Below, one piece after another: positions 1-6,397 of a DNA stretch of 7,583 bases. The translations under genes were made by a program, and so were the position numbers. Origin of the DNA: Planctomycetota bacterium (lineage in GTDB: Bacteria > Planctomycetota > PUPC01 > DSUN01); NCBI GenBank assembly GCA_016872875.1, contig VGYW01000406.1, positions 1 through 7,583 of the forward strand, read 5' to 3'. A model generated the notes under the pieces. The model was not told where the DNA came from and did not search any database. It worked only from the letters and a program-made list of their open reading frames with translations. How positions within the stretch are numbered: position 1 is the first letter of the stretch; every line of letters starts with the position of its first letter.

Positions 1-84
1 CCCCTGGAGGGCGTCCAGTTCCATCCCGAGTCGTTCCTTACGACCGAAGGGCCGAAGCTGTTGCGGAACTTCCTCGATATGTAG
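1..84 (+). CDS. trpG: Glutamine amidotransferase subunit of anthranilate/aminodeoxychorismate synthase, C-terminal end (partial)
   Basis: Only the last 28 codons, read in frame from base 1 to the TAG at 82-84, lie in the window. They encode VQFHPES followed by a short helix ending in LLRNFLDM. In class I glutamine amidotransferases the His and Glu of HPE belong to the catalytic Cys-His-Glu triad. These release ammonia from glutamine and pass it to the chorismate-using partner subunit (TrpE or PabB). The Ser after HPE and the LLRNFL ending fit TrpG/PabA better than GuaA or CarA. The nucleophilic Cys lies upstream of the window. Many bacteria use one protein for both tryptophan and folate synthesis, so trpG and pabA cannot be told apart here. 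The stop codon is 12 bases before pyrF and overlaps its probable ribosome binding site, which suggests translational coupling. Confidence 0.88.
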   Translation, partial: PLEGVQFHPESFLTTEGPKLLRNFLDM

Positions 85-96
85 GGGCGGCGTGGC

Positions 97-1041
97 ATGG
101 CTCATTTCGCGGACCGGCTGGCAGAGGCGGTGGAGGCCAAGGGGAATCCGTGCGTCGTGGGGCTGGACCCGCGCCTGGAGGCCATCCCCGCCCCCTTGCG
201 CAACCAGGTGCTCGGCGCGGCGCCACTCACCTGCGAGGGGGCCGCCGAGCTGCTCCGCGCCTTCTCGCGCGAGGTCCTCGACATCGTGGCCCCCAGGGTC
301 CCCGCCGTCAAGGTCCAGGCCGCCTTCTACGAGCGCTTCGGGCCGCCGGGCTACCAGGCCTACGTGGACACGGTGGCCCACGCCCGGCGCGCCGGCCTGG
401 TGGTCATCGCGGACGTGAAGCGAGGCGACATCGGCTCGACCGCCGAGGCCTACGCGGAGGGGCACCTCGGCGGCACGGCGATTGACGGCGAGGAGCTCTT
501 CGACCTGGGGGCCGACGCCGTGACGGTGAACCCCTATTTCGGCCTGGACGGCGTGGAGCCGTTCATCAAGCACGCGGTGAGGCGGGACCGTGGCCTCTTC
601 GTCCTCGTCCGGACCACGAACCCCAGCGCGGACCGCATCCAGAACCTCTCGTGCAAGGGCGTGCCCTTCTTCATGCGGATGGGGGCGCTCGTCCACGAGT
701 GGGGCAAGGCGCACGTCGGCCTCTGCGGCTACAGTTGCGTCGGCGCCGTCGTCGCGGGCACCCAGCCGATCGACGCCGAGAAGCTCCGGCGGCTGATGCC
801 GCAGGCGTACTTCCTCGTGCCCGGCTTCGGCGCCCAGGGCGCAGGCCCGTTGGAAGTCGCGCGGGCATTCGACCCGCGCGGGCGCGGCGCCATCGTCGCC
901 GCATCCCGCTCCATCATCTTCGCCCACGCCGTCTCCCCCTACGATCGCCAGTTCGGCGAGGAGCGCTGGCGTGAGGCCGTCGCCGCCGCCGCCGACGCCA
1001 TGGCCGCACAGCTCCGCACCGTCGCCGGCATGGGGTCGTAG
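97..1041 (+). CDS. pyrF: Orotidine 5'-phosphate decarboxylase, subfamily 2
   Basis: This is the last enzyme of de novo pyrimidine synthesis, a cytoplasmic TIM barrel that decarboxylates OMP to UMP. The protein has 314 residues, the long bacterial form (subfamily 2) rather than the roughly 230-residue E. coli type. GLDPR lies near residues 22-26 and a conserved Lys at 72. The catalytic Asp-x-Lys-x-x-Asp signature is D106, K108 and D111 in ADVKRGDIGST. NPYFGLDGVEPF (145-156) is typical of the long subfamily. RTTNPSA follows near 172-178, then PGFGAQGA (242-249) and SRSIIFA (270-276), whose Arg is expected to hold the substrate phosphate. All key residues are present, so it should be active. The ATG at 97 is preceded by AGGGG at 83-87, nine bases upstream and overlapping the trpG stop. 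The same-strand 12-base gap suggests an operon. Confidence 0.96.
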   Translation: MAHFADRLAEAVEAKGNPCVVGLDPRLEAIPAPLRNQVLGAAPLTCEGAAELLRAFSREVLDIVAPRVPAVKVQAAFYERFGPPGYQAYVDTVAHARRAGLVVIADVKRGDIGSTAEAYAEGHLGGTAIDGEELFDLGADAVTVNPYFGLDGVEPFIKHAVRRDRGLFVLVRTTNPSADRIQNLSCKGVPFFMRMGALVHEWGKAHVGLCGYSCVGAVVAGTQPIDAEKLRRLMPQAYFLVPGFGAQGAGPLEVARAFDPRGRGAIVAASRSIIFAHAVSPYDRQFGEERWREAVAAAADAMAAQLRTVAGMGS

Positions 1042-1055
1042 CACCTGCTCCAGAA

Positions 1056-1106
1056 GTGGCCCGCCCCTCCGAGGCGGGAGGAATCCGCCTCGGAGAGGCG
1101 GGCTAC
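1056..1106. repeat. Long GC-rich imperfect palindrome between pyrF and the next gene
   Basis: Arms 1056-1077 and 1085-1106 (22 bases each) pair around a 7-base loop (1078-1084). There is one C-A mismatch (1066/1096) and one G-T pair (1058/1104). The core words are GCCCGCC..CTCCGAGGCGG and CCGCCTCGGAGAGGCGGGC. No T run follows, so it is not a standard intrinsic terminator, although as RNA it would be a very stable hairpin that could protect the pyrF mRNA 3' end. It ends 16 bases before the next ATG, so it would also lie in the 5' leader of that gene if they are co-transcribed. Size, symmetry and intergenic position resemble REP-type dispersed repeats. Other copies cannot be checked here. Confidence 0.8.
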
Positions 1107-1122
1107 GCGGGCACCCAACACA

Positions 1123-4100
1123 ATGAGAACGCTCTCTTTCCTCATCGTCGCGGCCGCTTCGGCCCTTGCAGCCGAGCTGCCCGCCGGCTGGGAGCTGAAG
1201 GGGAAGTGCGAGGCCGAGGGCGCGAGGCTCACGGCCTCCGAGCCTGCCACCCTCACCCTTTCCGCCAAGGCCGGCGAATCCGTTGAGATCAAGGTGGCTC
1301 TTGGGAGGGTTGATTCCCCGCTCCTCGTCCGCGCGACGGACGCGGCGAAGGGCGCGGTCGAGCTGACCCTCACGGCCAAAGACCTCCCCCAGTCCCCCTG
1401 GCCGTGGAAGAAGGGCGTCGCGACCGACGCGGGCGTCGCCGTCCTGCTCCGCAAGGTTGGCGACCCGCCCCTCTTCAGCGATGTCTACTGGATTCGCCCC
1501 AACCCCCACTTCTACCACGGCGCCGACCTCAAGAAGGCCCTCGACAACTGGGACAAGTTCCCCGCCGCCACCCAGCACGCCCTCTGCGTGCGGCTCGACG
1601 TGTCGGAGACGGCCCTCGCCCTCTGGCTCGACGACCGCTTCATCGGCAAGGCCGAGCTTCGCGCGGAAAAAGTCACCGCCTTGCTCAAGCCCGGCCACGC
1701 CATCTGCGGCGGCTCGGCCACGAAGCTCGAAGTTCACCCGCGCTACGTCCCCATTCGCCTCGGCGGCTACCGCCGCGCCGGGCAGCCCGGCGCCCTTCAG
1801 GTGAAACCGCCCGCGGACACCGGCGGTGTCCCATTCCACATCGCGTCGCCGGCGGAATCCATTGACGTCGGCCTCTCCCGCTGGCTCGAAGAGGCGACCG
1901 GCCCCGACGATTTCACCGACGACTACTACAACCGCAGCGCCTTTGATGGCACCCCCGAGAGCATCATCCTCGCCGTGCCGACCGCCGACTACAGCCACGC
2001 CCATATCCTGTATACCGTGGACCCCGACCCCGCGAAGACGCCCGTGCTGACTCTGCGGCTGACGCGATTCCTCAAGGACTTCTTTGATTCGGGCGGGCGT
2101 GGCGACGCCTTTGCCGATTTTACGGCTCTTCAGGTCGAGCCCGCCGCGCCCGGCGCTCTCCGCCGGACTCGAGTCCCGCTTCCAAGCGGCCAAATTCATG
2201 ATGTCCTCGATGAGAAGGGCATCTTCTGCGGGCGCTCGACCCAATCGCTCGACCTGGAGCTGACCAAGGAGCTAGGGCAGGTCACGAAGCTCAACCACGC
2301 CAACTACTCAGACAAGCCGCTCGGCAAGCCGAGTAGCGTGCGCATCTTCGCCCTCACACTCGAACGCTCCCCCATCCGCGTGCGGTTGGCGCCGAAGCAC
2401 GCCGGCAACGTCTTCTATGCGAGCGAGCGGCCCGAGCTTTCGGTCAGCGTGGCCAACGTCTCCGACAAGAGCTTCCAGGGCGAGGCGGCCTGCGAGATTG
2501 CCGACTTCTACGGCGCGAAGCGGACGGCGAGCCAGAAGGTAGCTGTGGGGCCAGGAGAGACCGAAGTCGTCCGCTTCGATGTGAGCGGCCCGAAGCTCGG
2601 CTGGCTCAACGCGGACATTCGCGTGGCCGCCAACGGCGACACCGTCTGGGACACGACGACGAGTTTCGCCATCCTGCCGGCTGACACGCGGAAGGCGGGG
2701 GCGGAATCGCCCTTCGGGACCTGGTGGTTCCGCGATAGCCACATTGGGACGAAGAACGTGGCCGATGTCGCGCCGCTGCTCCAAAGGCTCGGGTTCCGAC
2801 ACGTCTGCCCCGGCGGCTCAGGGCCGTCGGGAGATGAGCTGGCGAAGCACGGCCTCTCGATCAGCATGCTGCCCAGCCTGATGCGGGGCAAGATCGCGGA
2901 CACGGAGAAGGCGATTGACGCTGCGGTGAAGGCCCACCCCGATGCGAAGTGGGCGCTCATCTTCCACGAGCACGGCTTCGGCGAGCCGCTCGTCTTCCCG
3001 CCCGAGTTCCTCGGCCAGCCCGTGCCCAAGCTCAATGAGAAGCAGGAGGCGCAGTTCAAGTCGCTATGGGACCGTGCAGTTGAGACGAGCAAGCTCTACC
3101 GCGCGAAGTACCCGCAGATCAAGCTCATCTTCGGCAACAGTTCTTTGCCCTTCGCCGTGGAGTTCATGCGCCGCGGCTACCCGCGTGAGCTGATTGATGC
3201 CTTCGGGGACGAGGACCTCGGCCAGCTCATCATGCCCGAATACCCGCCTCAGGCGTTCAAGAGCATCTACTTCCAGCGCGAGTACCAGAAGCTCTACAAG
3301 TACGACGTGCCCGTGACCTCGACCTATGAGTGGCGCGGCCGCCCGACGACGCCCGGCAACCTGACGGAGCGGGAGCAGGCAGAGCTTTACGCCCGCGACT
3401 GCCTCCACGCCCTGGCCTACCGCATGCCGCACATCAACGTCGCGCTGCTCCACGACGTTGGCGATTCCTACTATTACAGCCGCTGGGGCGGCACGGGGCT
3501 TCTCCACCGCTGGCCGCTGCTGAACCCCAAGCCCAGCTACGTCGCCCTCGCCACCCTCACCCGCGAGCTCGACGGCGCAAAGTTCACCCGCTACCTCCCC
3601 AGCAACTCCCCGTCGCTCTACATCTGCGAGTTTCAGCGCGGCGACGAATGGGTCTACGCCCTCTGGACGCCCCGCGGCGAGCGCGAGGCCGCCCTGACCT
3701 TCGAGCGCGATGCCCGCCCCACCGTCACCGACTCGATGGGCAACGCCGTCGGGGGCAAGCTCCGCGTTTCAAGCCTCCCCATCTACCTTCGCACGCCGGC
3801 CAGGATCGTCAAAGCCGTCGCCGGCCCCACTGTCTGCGAGGCCCCGCCCGAGAGGGTCACCATTGTGGATGACCTCTGCGATGCGGGCAAGTGGACGCCA
3901 GTGGCCGAGCGCGACGAGGCGTTGGAGAAGGCGCACTTCGACTTTCCCCGCCGCCAGGGGAAGTTTGACATCGCCGTGAAGGATGTGGGCGGCGTGTCCC
4001 CTGTGGGCGGCGTGTCCCCACGCCGCGACACGCGGGACGGGGACGTCCCGCCCACAACAGATGCCCAAGAGGGCAAGGCGCTGGAGGTGAAGTTGTTGCC

Positions 4101-4572
4101 CCAGGCCGACGTGCCGCCCCTCTGCCCACGCTACCTGGTCCTCAAGCCGAAAGAGCCTGTGCCCGTGCCTGGCAAGCCCACGGCCATCGGCGCCTGGGTC
4201 AAGGGCAACTCGTCGTGGGGGCGAGTGATGTGGGAGTTCGAGGACGCCAAGGGCGAGCGGTTCTTCTCAATCTCCGCCAGCGAGGAGGGCTGGATGGTGG
4301 GCGACTGGAAGGCCCGCAGCTACATCAACTTCGACGGCTGGAACTACCTCCAGGTGAAGCTGCTGACCTGGTATGAGAGCGGCTTCTACGGCCCCGAGCG
4401 GTGCGACTGGCACTATACCGCCGAGGGCCGTGTGGACTTCCCCATCAAGCTCACCCGCCTCGTCGTCGAGCTCCGCGACCGCGTGCTCCACCTCACCGAC
4501 CTCGTGCCGGTGCCCGACCCCGCCATCCGCCTGCGCGACCTTGGGGCCAGCTACGAATGGTTCCGCTTGTAG
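1123..4572 (+). CDS. Large exported multidomain protein with a putative glycoside-hydrolase-like TIM barrel
   Basis: I do not recognise a named family. The 1149-residue protein starts with a typical signal peptide: MR, then a hydrophobic run to about residue 15, then ALAA-ELP with likely cleavage after A16 or A17. Approximate domains, judged by eye: beta-rich 18-210 with a LWLDDRFIG strand pattern; a second beta-rich unit 207-400; an Ig-like beta sandwich 415-527; a barrel-like region 531-820 starting FGTWWFRDSH; a small beta domain near 827-905 with WVYALWTPRGE; and a C-terminal jelly-roll-like domain 912-1149. In the barrel, acidic residues at probable strand ends are E616 and E621 (FHEHGFGEP), E706 (MPEYPP) and E736 (TSTYEWRG). 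A pair of these could be the acid/base and nucleophile of a clan GH-A-like hydrolase; this is inference. No clear Shine-Dalgarno precedes the ATG, but the signal peptide begins exactly there. Residues 955-978 come from a palindromic repeat. It could instead be a non-catalytic binding protein. Confidence 0.75.
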   Translation: MRTLSFLIVAAASALAAELPAGWELKGKCEAEGARLTASEPATLTLSAKAGESVEIKVALGRVDSPLLVRATDAAKGAVELTLTAKDLPQSPWPWKKGVATDAGVAVLLRKVGDPPLFSDVYWIRPNPHFYHGADLKKALDNWDKFPAATQHALCVRLDVSETALALWLDDRFIGKAELRAEKVTALLKPGHAICGGSATKLEVHPRYVPIRLGGYRRAGQPGALQVKPPADTGGVPFHIASPAESIDVGLSRWLEEATGPDDFTDDYYNRSAFDGTPESIILAVPTADYSHAHILYTVDPDPAKTPVLTLRLTRFLKDFFDSGGRGDAFADFTALQVEPAAPGALRRTRVPLPSGQIHDVLDEKGIFCGRSTQSLDLELTKELGQVTKLNHANYSDKPLGKPSSVRIFALTLERSPIRVRLAPKHAGNVFYASERPELSVSVANVSDKSFQGEAACEIADFYGAKRTASQKVAVGPGETEVVRFDVSGPKLGWLNADIRVAANGDTVWDTTTSFAILPADTRKAGAESPFGTWWFRDSHIGTKNVADVAPLLQRLGFRHVCPGGSGPSGDELAKHGLSISMLPSLMRGKIADTEKAIDAAVKAHPDAKWALIFHEHGFGEPLVFPPEFLGQPVPKLNEKQEAQFKSLWDRAVETSKLYRAKYPQIKLIFGNSSLPFAVEFMRRGYPRELIDAFGDEDLGQLIMPEYPPQAFKSIYFQREYQKLYKYDVPVTSTYEWRGRPTTPGNLTEREQAELYARDCLHALAYRMPHINVALLHDVGDSYYYSRWGGTGLLHRWPLLNPKPSYVALATLTRELDGAKFTRYLPSNSPSLYICEFQRGDEWVYALWTPRGEREAALTFERDARPTVTDSMGNAVGGKLRVSSLPIYLRTPARIVKAVAGPTVCEAPPERVTIVDDLCDAGKWTPVAERDEALEKAHFDFPRRQGKFDIAVKDVGGVSPVGGVSPRRDTRDGDVPPTTDAQEGKALEVKLLPQADVPPLCPRYLVLKPKEPVPVPGKPTAIGAWVKGNSSWGRVMWEFEDAKGERFFSISASEEGWMVGDWKARSYINFDGWNYLQVKLLTWYESGFYGPERCDWHYTAEGRVDFPIKLTRLVVELRDRVLHLTDLVPVPDPAIRLRDLGASYEWFRL
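3984..4055. repeat. Palindromic element with an 18-base tandem repeat, in frame inside a gene
   Basis: Two perfect tandem copies of an 18-base unit (3984-4001, 4002-4019) encode VGGVSP twice. The second copy is also the left arm of an imperfect palindrome: 4003-4019 pairs with 4039-4055 at 14 of 17 positions, with a three-base internal mismatch. The centre can form further small hairpins, such as GGCGTG/CACGCC (4009-4014, 4019-4024) and GGGAC/GTCCC (4034-4038, 4045-4049). The encoded peptide, V955 to about residue 978, is rich in Gly, Pro, Arg and Asp and looks like a flexible loop within the C-terminal beta domain. The DNA symmetry is far stronger than the protein needs, so it looks like a mobile or dispersed repeat that landed in frame. 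No clear target duplication is visible. Confidence 0.75.
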
Positions 4573-5666
4573 TGGGCCACCCATTCGCCGAGGAGAACCC
4601 TGATGACGGCGGCGAGCGGGACGGCGAAGATGACGCCGAGGAACCCGAGGAGATGGCCGAAGACCATGATGGCCAGGAGCACGGCCACGGGGTGGAGGCC
4701 GACCCGCCGGCCGACGATCCTGGGCGACAGGTACATGCCTGCAAGCGTCTGCCCGAACGCGAAGACGAGCACGACGCCGAGCGGCTTGAGCAGCCCGCCG
4801 TAGGGCACGAGGGCGAAGGCCAGCGCCGGCAGCATCCCCACCACCAGGCCCAGGTAGGGCACCATGTCCGCCATGCCGCCCGCCACCCCGATCAGCACCG
4901 CGAAGTCCACCCCGCAGGCCAGCAGCCCCGCCGAGTAGATGCCGCAGAGGGCCAGCGAGACGAGGAACTGGCCGCGGTAGAAGGCCCGGATGTTCGTGTC
5001 AATGTGGCCCAGCACGCGCAGGACAGCCTCCTTGTGGCGCGCGGGGATGAGCTCGCCGGCGCCCGCGCGCAGCGCGGGGAGGTCCGCAAGCAGGTAGCCC
5101 ATCACCACGAAGAAGAGGACGAACTTGAAGCTGGCCACGACCAGGCTCAGGAGCGCGCCGAACACCGCTCCGAAGCCCTGGAGGAGCGAGGCCGAGATGT
5201 CCCGAAAATTGTCCCGCAGCGTCCTCGGGAGGTGTTCCAGCATCTCCTTGACCTGGACGCGCAGCTCGGTCGGGATGCTCTCCAGGGCGTGGTGGACCCG
5301 CTCGGCAAAGGTGTTGGGCTGAGCGTCCGGGTAGAGCGCCAGCTCGGCCTGGGGCACCACACGCTCGACCGTGCGGACGAGGTATGAGATGCCGAGAGCG
5401 AGCGTCCCCACCACGGCGGCCGTAAGGACGACCATCAGTGCGGCCACCACCACCCCGCGCGGCAGCCGCAGCTTGGCCTGGAGGAACTCCACGGCCGGGT
5501 TCAGGATGTAGGCCGCCACCGCCGCCAGCACGAAGGGCGCCAGCGTGCTCCGCACGAAGTAGACGAGGTATCCCAGGAGAACGGCGCAGGCCGCGGCCGC
5601 CAGGAACTTCACCCAGCGGCTGCGGAGGGCCAGCCCCAGCGACTCGCGCCCCGCCTCATCCGCCAT
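4551..5666 (-). CDS. AI-2E family transporter (PerM/YdiK-like membrane protein)
   Basis: This 371-residue integral membrane protein has the usual length and layout of the AI-2E transporter family (Pfam PF01594). Hydrophobic segments lie near residues 20-38, 42-62 and 71-96. A mostly soluble helical section follows at about 97-160, then a second group of membrane helices fills the C-terminal half. Family hallmarks are YILNPAVEFL with LPRGVVV in the N-terminal part, then MADMVPYLGLVVG, LSPRIVGRRVGLHPV and GFLGVIFAVPLAAVIRVLL. Members have been linked to autoinducer-2 export (TqsA) or Na+/H+ antiport, but most are uncharacterised, so the substrate is unknown. I start at the ATG at 5666, with GAGAGGGG just upstream (5671-5678). 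A longer reading to 5765 would translate the TGGATG repeat. The 3' end overlaps the convergent exported-protein gene by 22 bases. The zinc-ribbon gene lies 141 bases upstream on the same strand, so co-transcription is possible. Confidence 0.93.
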   Translation of the reverse strand: MADEAGRESLGLALRSRWVKFLAAAACAVLLGYLVYFVRSTLAPFVLAAVAAYILNPAVEFLQAKLRLPRGVVVAALMVVLTAAVVGTLALGISYLVRTVERVVPQAELALYPDAQPNTFAERVHHALESIPTELRVQVKEMLEHLPRTLRDNFRDISASLLQGFGAVFGALLSLVVASFKFVLFFVVMGYLLADLPALRAGAGELIPARHKEAVLRVLGHIDTNIRAFYRGQFLVSLALCGIYSAGLLACGVDFAVLIGVAGGMADMVPYLGLVVGMLPALAFALVPYGGLLKPLGVVLVFAFGQTLAGMYLSPRIVGRRVGLHPVAVLLAIMVFGHLLGFLGVIFAVPLAAVIRVLLGEWVAHYKRNHS

Positions 5667-5712
5667 GGTTCCCCTCTCGCCCGAGTCATTCCCGCAGGCA
5701 AGGAGGATGGTT

Positions 5713-5775
5713 GGATGGGTGGATGAGTGGATGATTGTCTGACACCCATCCACCCATCCATTCATCCACCCATCC
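5713..5775. repeat. TGGATG/CATCCA inverted repeat between two minus-strand genes
   Basis: The arms 5713-5733 and 5755-5775 (21 bases each) are complementary at all but one position. That exception (5727/5761) is a G-T pair on the plus strand and a C-A mismatch on the minus strand. The 21-base spacer 5734-5754 contains further CATCCACC matching the right arm. Each arm is a loose array of GGATGGGT, GGATGAGT and similar 8-base steps, and a partial extra step lies at 5704-5712, so several pairing registers are possible. It lies in the 141-base gap between the zinc-ribbon gene and the AI-2E gene. The rest of this gap holds only the ribosome binding site of the AI-2E gene. It is probably a small dispersed repeat rather than a terminator, since no T run follows. 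Confidence 0.8.
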
Positions 5776-5807
5776 TCGCTCGCACACGCGCGCGGCGAGG
5801 CTGACAG

Positions 5808-6203
5808 CTACCTCACGTCCGGCCCCGGCCCCCCCTCATCGTCCACCAGCAGCAGCAGCTCCTCGGTCTTCACCCGCTCCTGGTCGGAGTCCCGCACGAC
5901 CATGACGCGGGTGGTGCCCCTGCGGAGGACTTCGAGGGTGGGCACCTTGATCCTGCCCTGGCACACCGGGCAGTGGAGCGTGTGGCCCGCGGCCCCGGCC
6001 TTCACGAGCATCCTGTAGTTGCACGCGCACACCAGCACGTAGCGCTCGGCCTTCCGGTAGAGCGACTCGTCCACCTCGCTCCCCGTGGCCGGCACGAGCA
6101 ACTGCTGGAGGCAGATCGGGCAGCGGATCCGCAGCCCTGCCAGCCGAGGCTCCCCCACCAGGTGCTGGCCACAGGAGCACTCGAACTTGAACCGGTTCCC
6201 CAT
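5808..6203 (-). CDS. Small protein with two tandem CxC-x16-CxxC zinc ribbons
   Basis: The 131-residue protein has no signal peptide or membrane segment. It contains two units with identical cysteine spacing: C9-x-C11-x16-C28-x2-C31 and C59-x-C61-x16-C78-x2-C81. Each cysteine recurs exactly 50 residues later. The units also share the pattern F/V-x-C-x-C-x5-7-hydrophobic-x-G before the first pair, IRCPIC against LHCPVC, and a following LLVP against IKVP. Each should bind one zinc ion as a rubredoxin-like ribbon. After residue 90 comes a charged stretch and an acidic end (LLLLVDDEGG), probably disordered. I do not recognise a specific function; nucleic-acid or protein binding is only a guess. 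The ATG at 6203 is well supported by AAGGAGG six bases upstream, and a sigma70-like promoter lies just before it. It may be the first gene of a transcript that includes the AI-2E gene. Confidence 0.87.
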   Translation of the reverse strand: MGNRFKFECSCGQHLVGEPRLAGLRIRCPICLQQLLVPATGSEVDESLYRKAERYVLVCACNYRMLVKAGAAGHTLHCPVCQGRIKVPTLEVLRRGTTRVMVVRDSDQERVKTEELLLLVDDEGGPGPDVR

Positions 6204-6209
6204 CGACGG

Positions 6210-6216
6210 CCTCCTT
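6210..6216 (-). promoter_or_regulatory. Strong Shine-Dalgarno of the zinc-ribbon gene
   Basis: The minus strand reads AAGGAGG, six bases before the ATG at 6203. This is the clearest ribosome binding site in the window and it fixes the start of the zinc-ribbon protein. Confidence 0.85.
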
Positions 6217-6230
6217 CCCCCGCAGAGTGC

Positions 6231-6259
6231 ATCTTACCCCGCGCTGCCCTCGCTGTCAA
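6231..6259 (-). promoter_or_regulatory. Sigma70-like promoter for the zinc-ribbon gene
   Basis: On the minus strand a perfect -35 box TTGACA (6259-6254) is followed by a 17-base spacer and TAAGAT (6236-6231), which matches four of six bases of the -10 consensus. Transcription would start near 6224, giving a leader of about 20 bases that contains the AAGGAGG site. Position and spacing are both ideal. The boxes are seen directly; activity is inferred. Confidence 0.6.
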
Positions 6260-6288
6260 CAGGCCCCACGCCGCTCCTCGATCGTCCT

Positions 6289-6375
6289 CGTCCTCGTCCC
6301 TCGTCCCTCGTCCTCGACTCTTCCTCTGAGCCAAAGATGATCGAGGGCGAGGACGAGGGACGAGGGACGAGGACG
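6289..6375. repeat. 28-base perfect inverted repeat built of TCCTCG/TCCCTCG units
   Basis: The arms 6289-6316 and 6348-6375 are perfect inverted copies of 28 bases, separated by 31 bases (6317-6347). Each arm is a short array of 6- and 7-base steps (TCCTCG, TCCCTCG) in the order 6-7-7-6. One additional six-base step flanks the left arm at 6285-6290, and a variant CCCTCG step lies just inside the right arm. The array order is mirrored exactly, so this is true inverted symmetry and not just low-complexity sequence. It lies midway between the two divergent promoters and overlaps neither. It could be a non-autonomous dispersed repeat or a cruciform-forming insulator; the sequence alone does not decide. 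Confidence 0.85.
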
Positions 6376-6397
6376 ATTGGGAGGGAACAAGCCCCAC

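Noticed and set aside
1056..1106. Intrinsic terminator of pyrF
   Set aside because: The stem is strong, but no run of T follows on either strand, so a repeat element is the better description; a role in transcript end protection remains possible.
939..1454. Minus-strand frame of 171 codons spanning the end of pyrF
   Set aside because: It crosses the hairpin and the signal-peptide region of two well-supported plus-strand genes and has low-complexity Ala/Ser/Arg content.
2508..3092. Minus-strand frame of 194 codons within the exported-protein gene
   Set aside because: It is fully antisense to the large gene, has no ribosome site that stands out, and shows no recognisable motif.
4401..5387. 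Open frame of 328 codons on the plus strand
   Set aside because: It is antisense to the AI-2E gene and begins inside the exported-protein gene. The product is rich in Arg, Glu, His and Gln with no fold pattern, as expected for a shadow.
5667..5765. 33-residue N-terminal extension of the AI-2E protein
   Set aside because: The extension would translate the TGGATG inverted repeat into a His/Thr/Pro-rich peptide unlike the family. The ATG at 5666 has its own purine-rich site and gives the usual length.
6281..6375. Possible CRISPR or direct-repeat array in the TCCTCG stretch
   Set aside because: The units are only 6-7 bases with no spacers, and the two halves are inverted, not direct. No cas gene is present.
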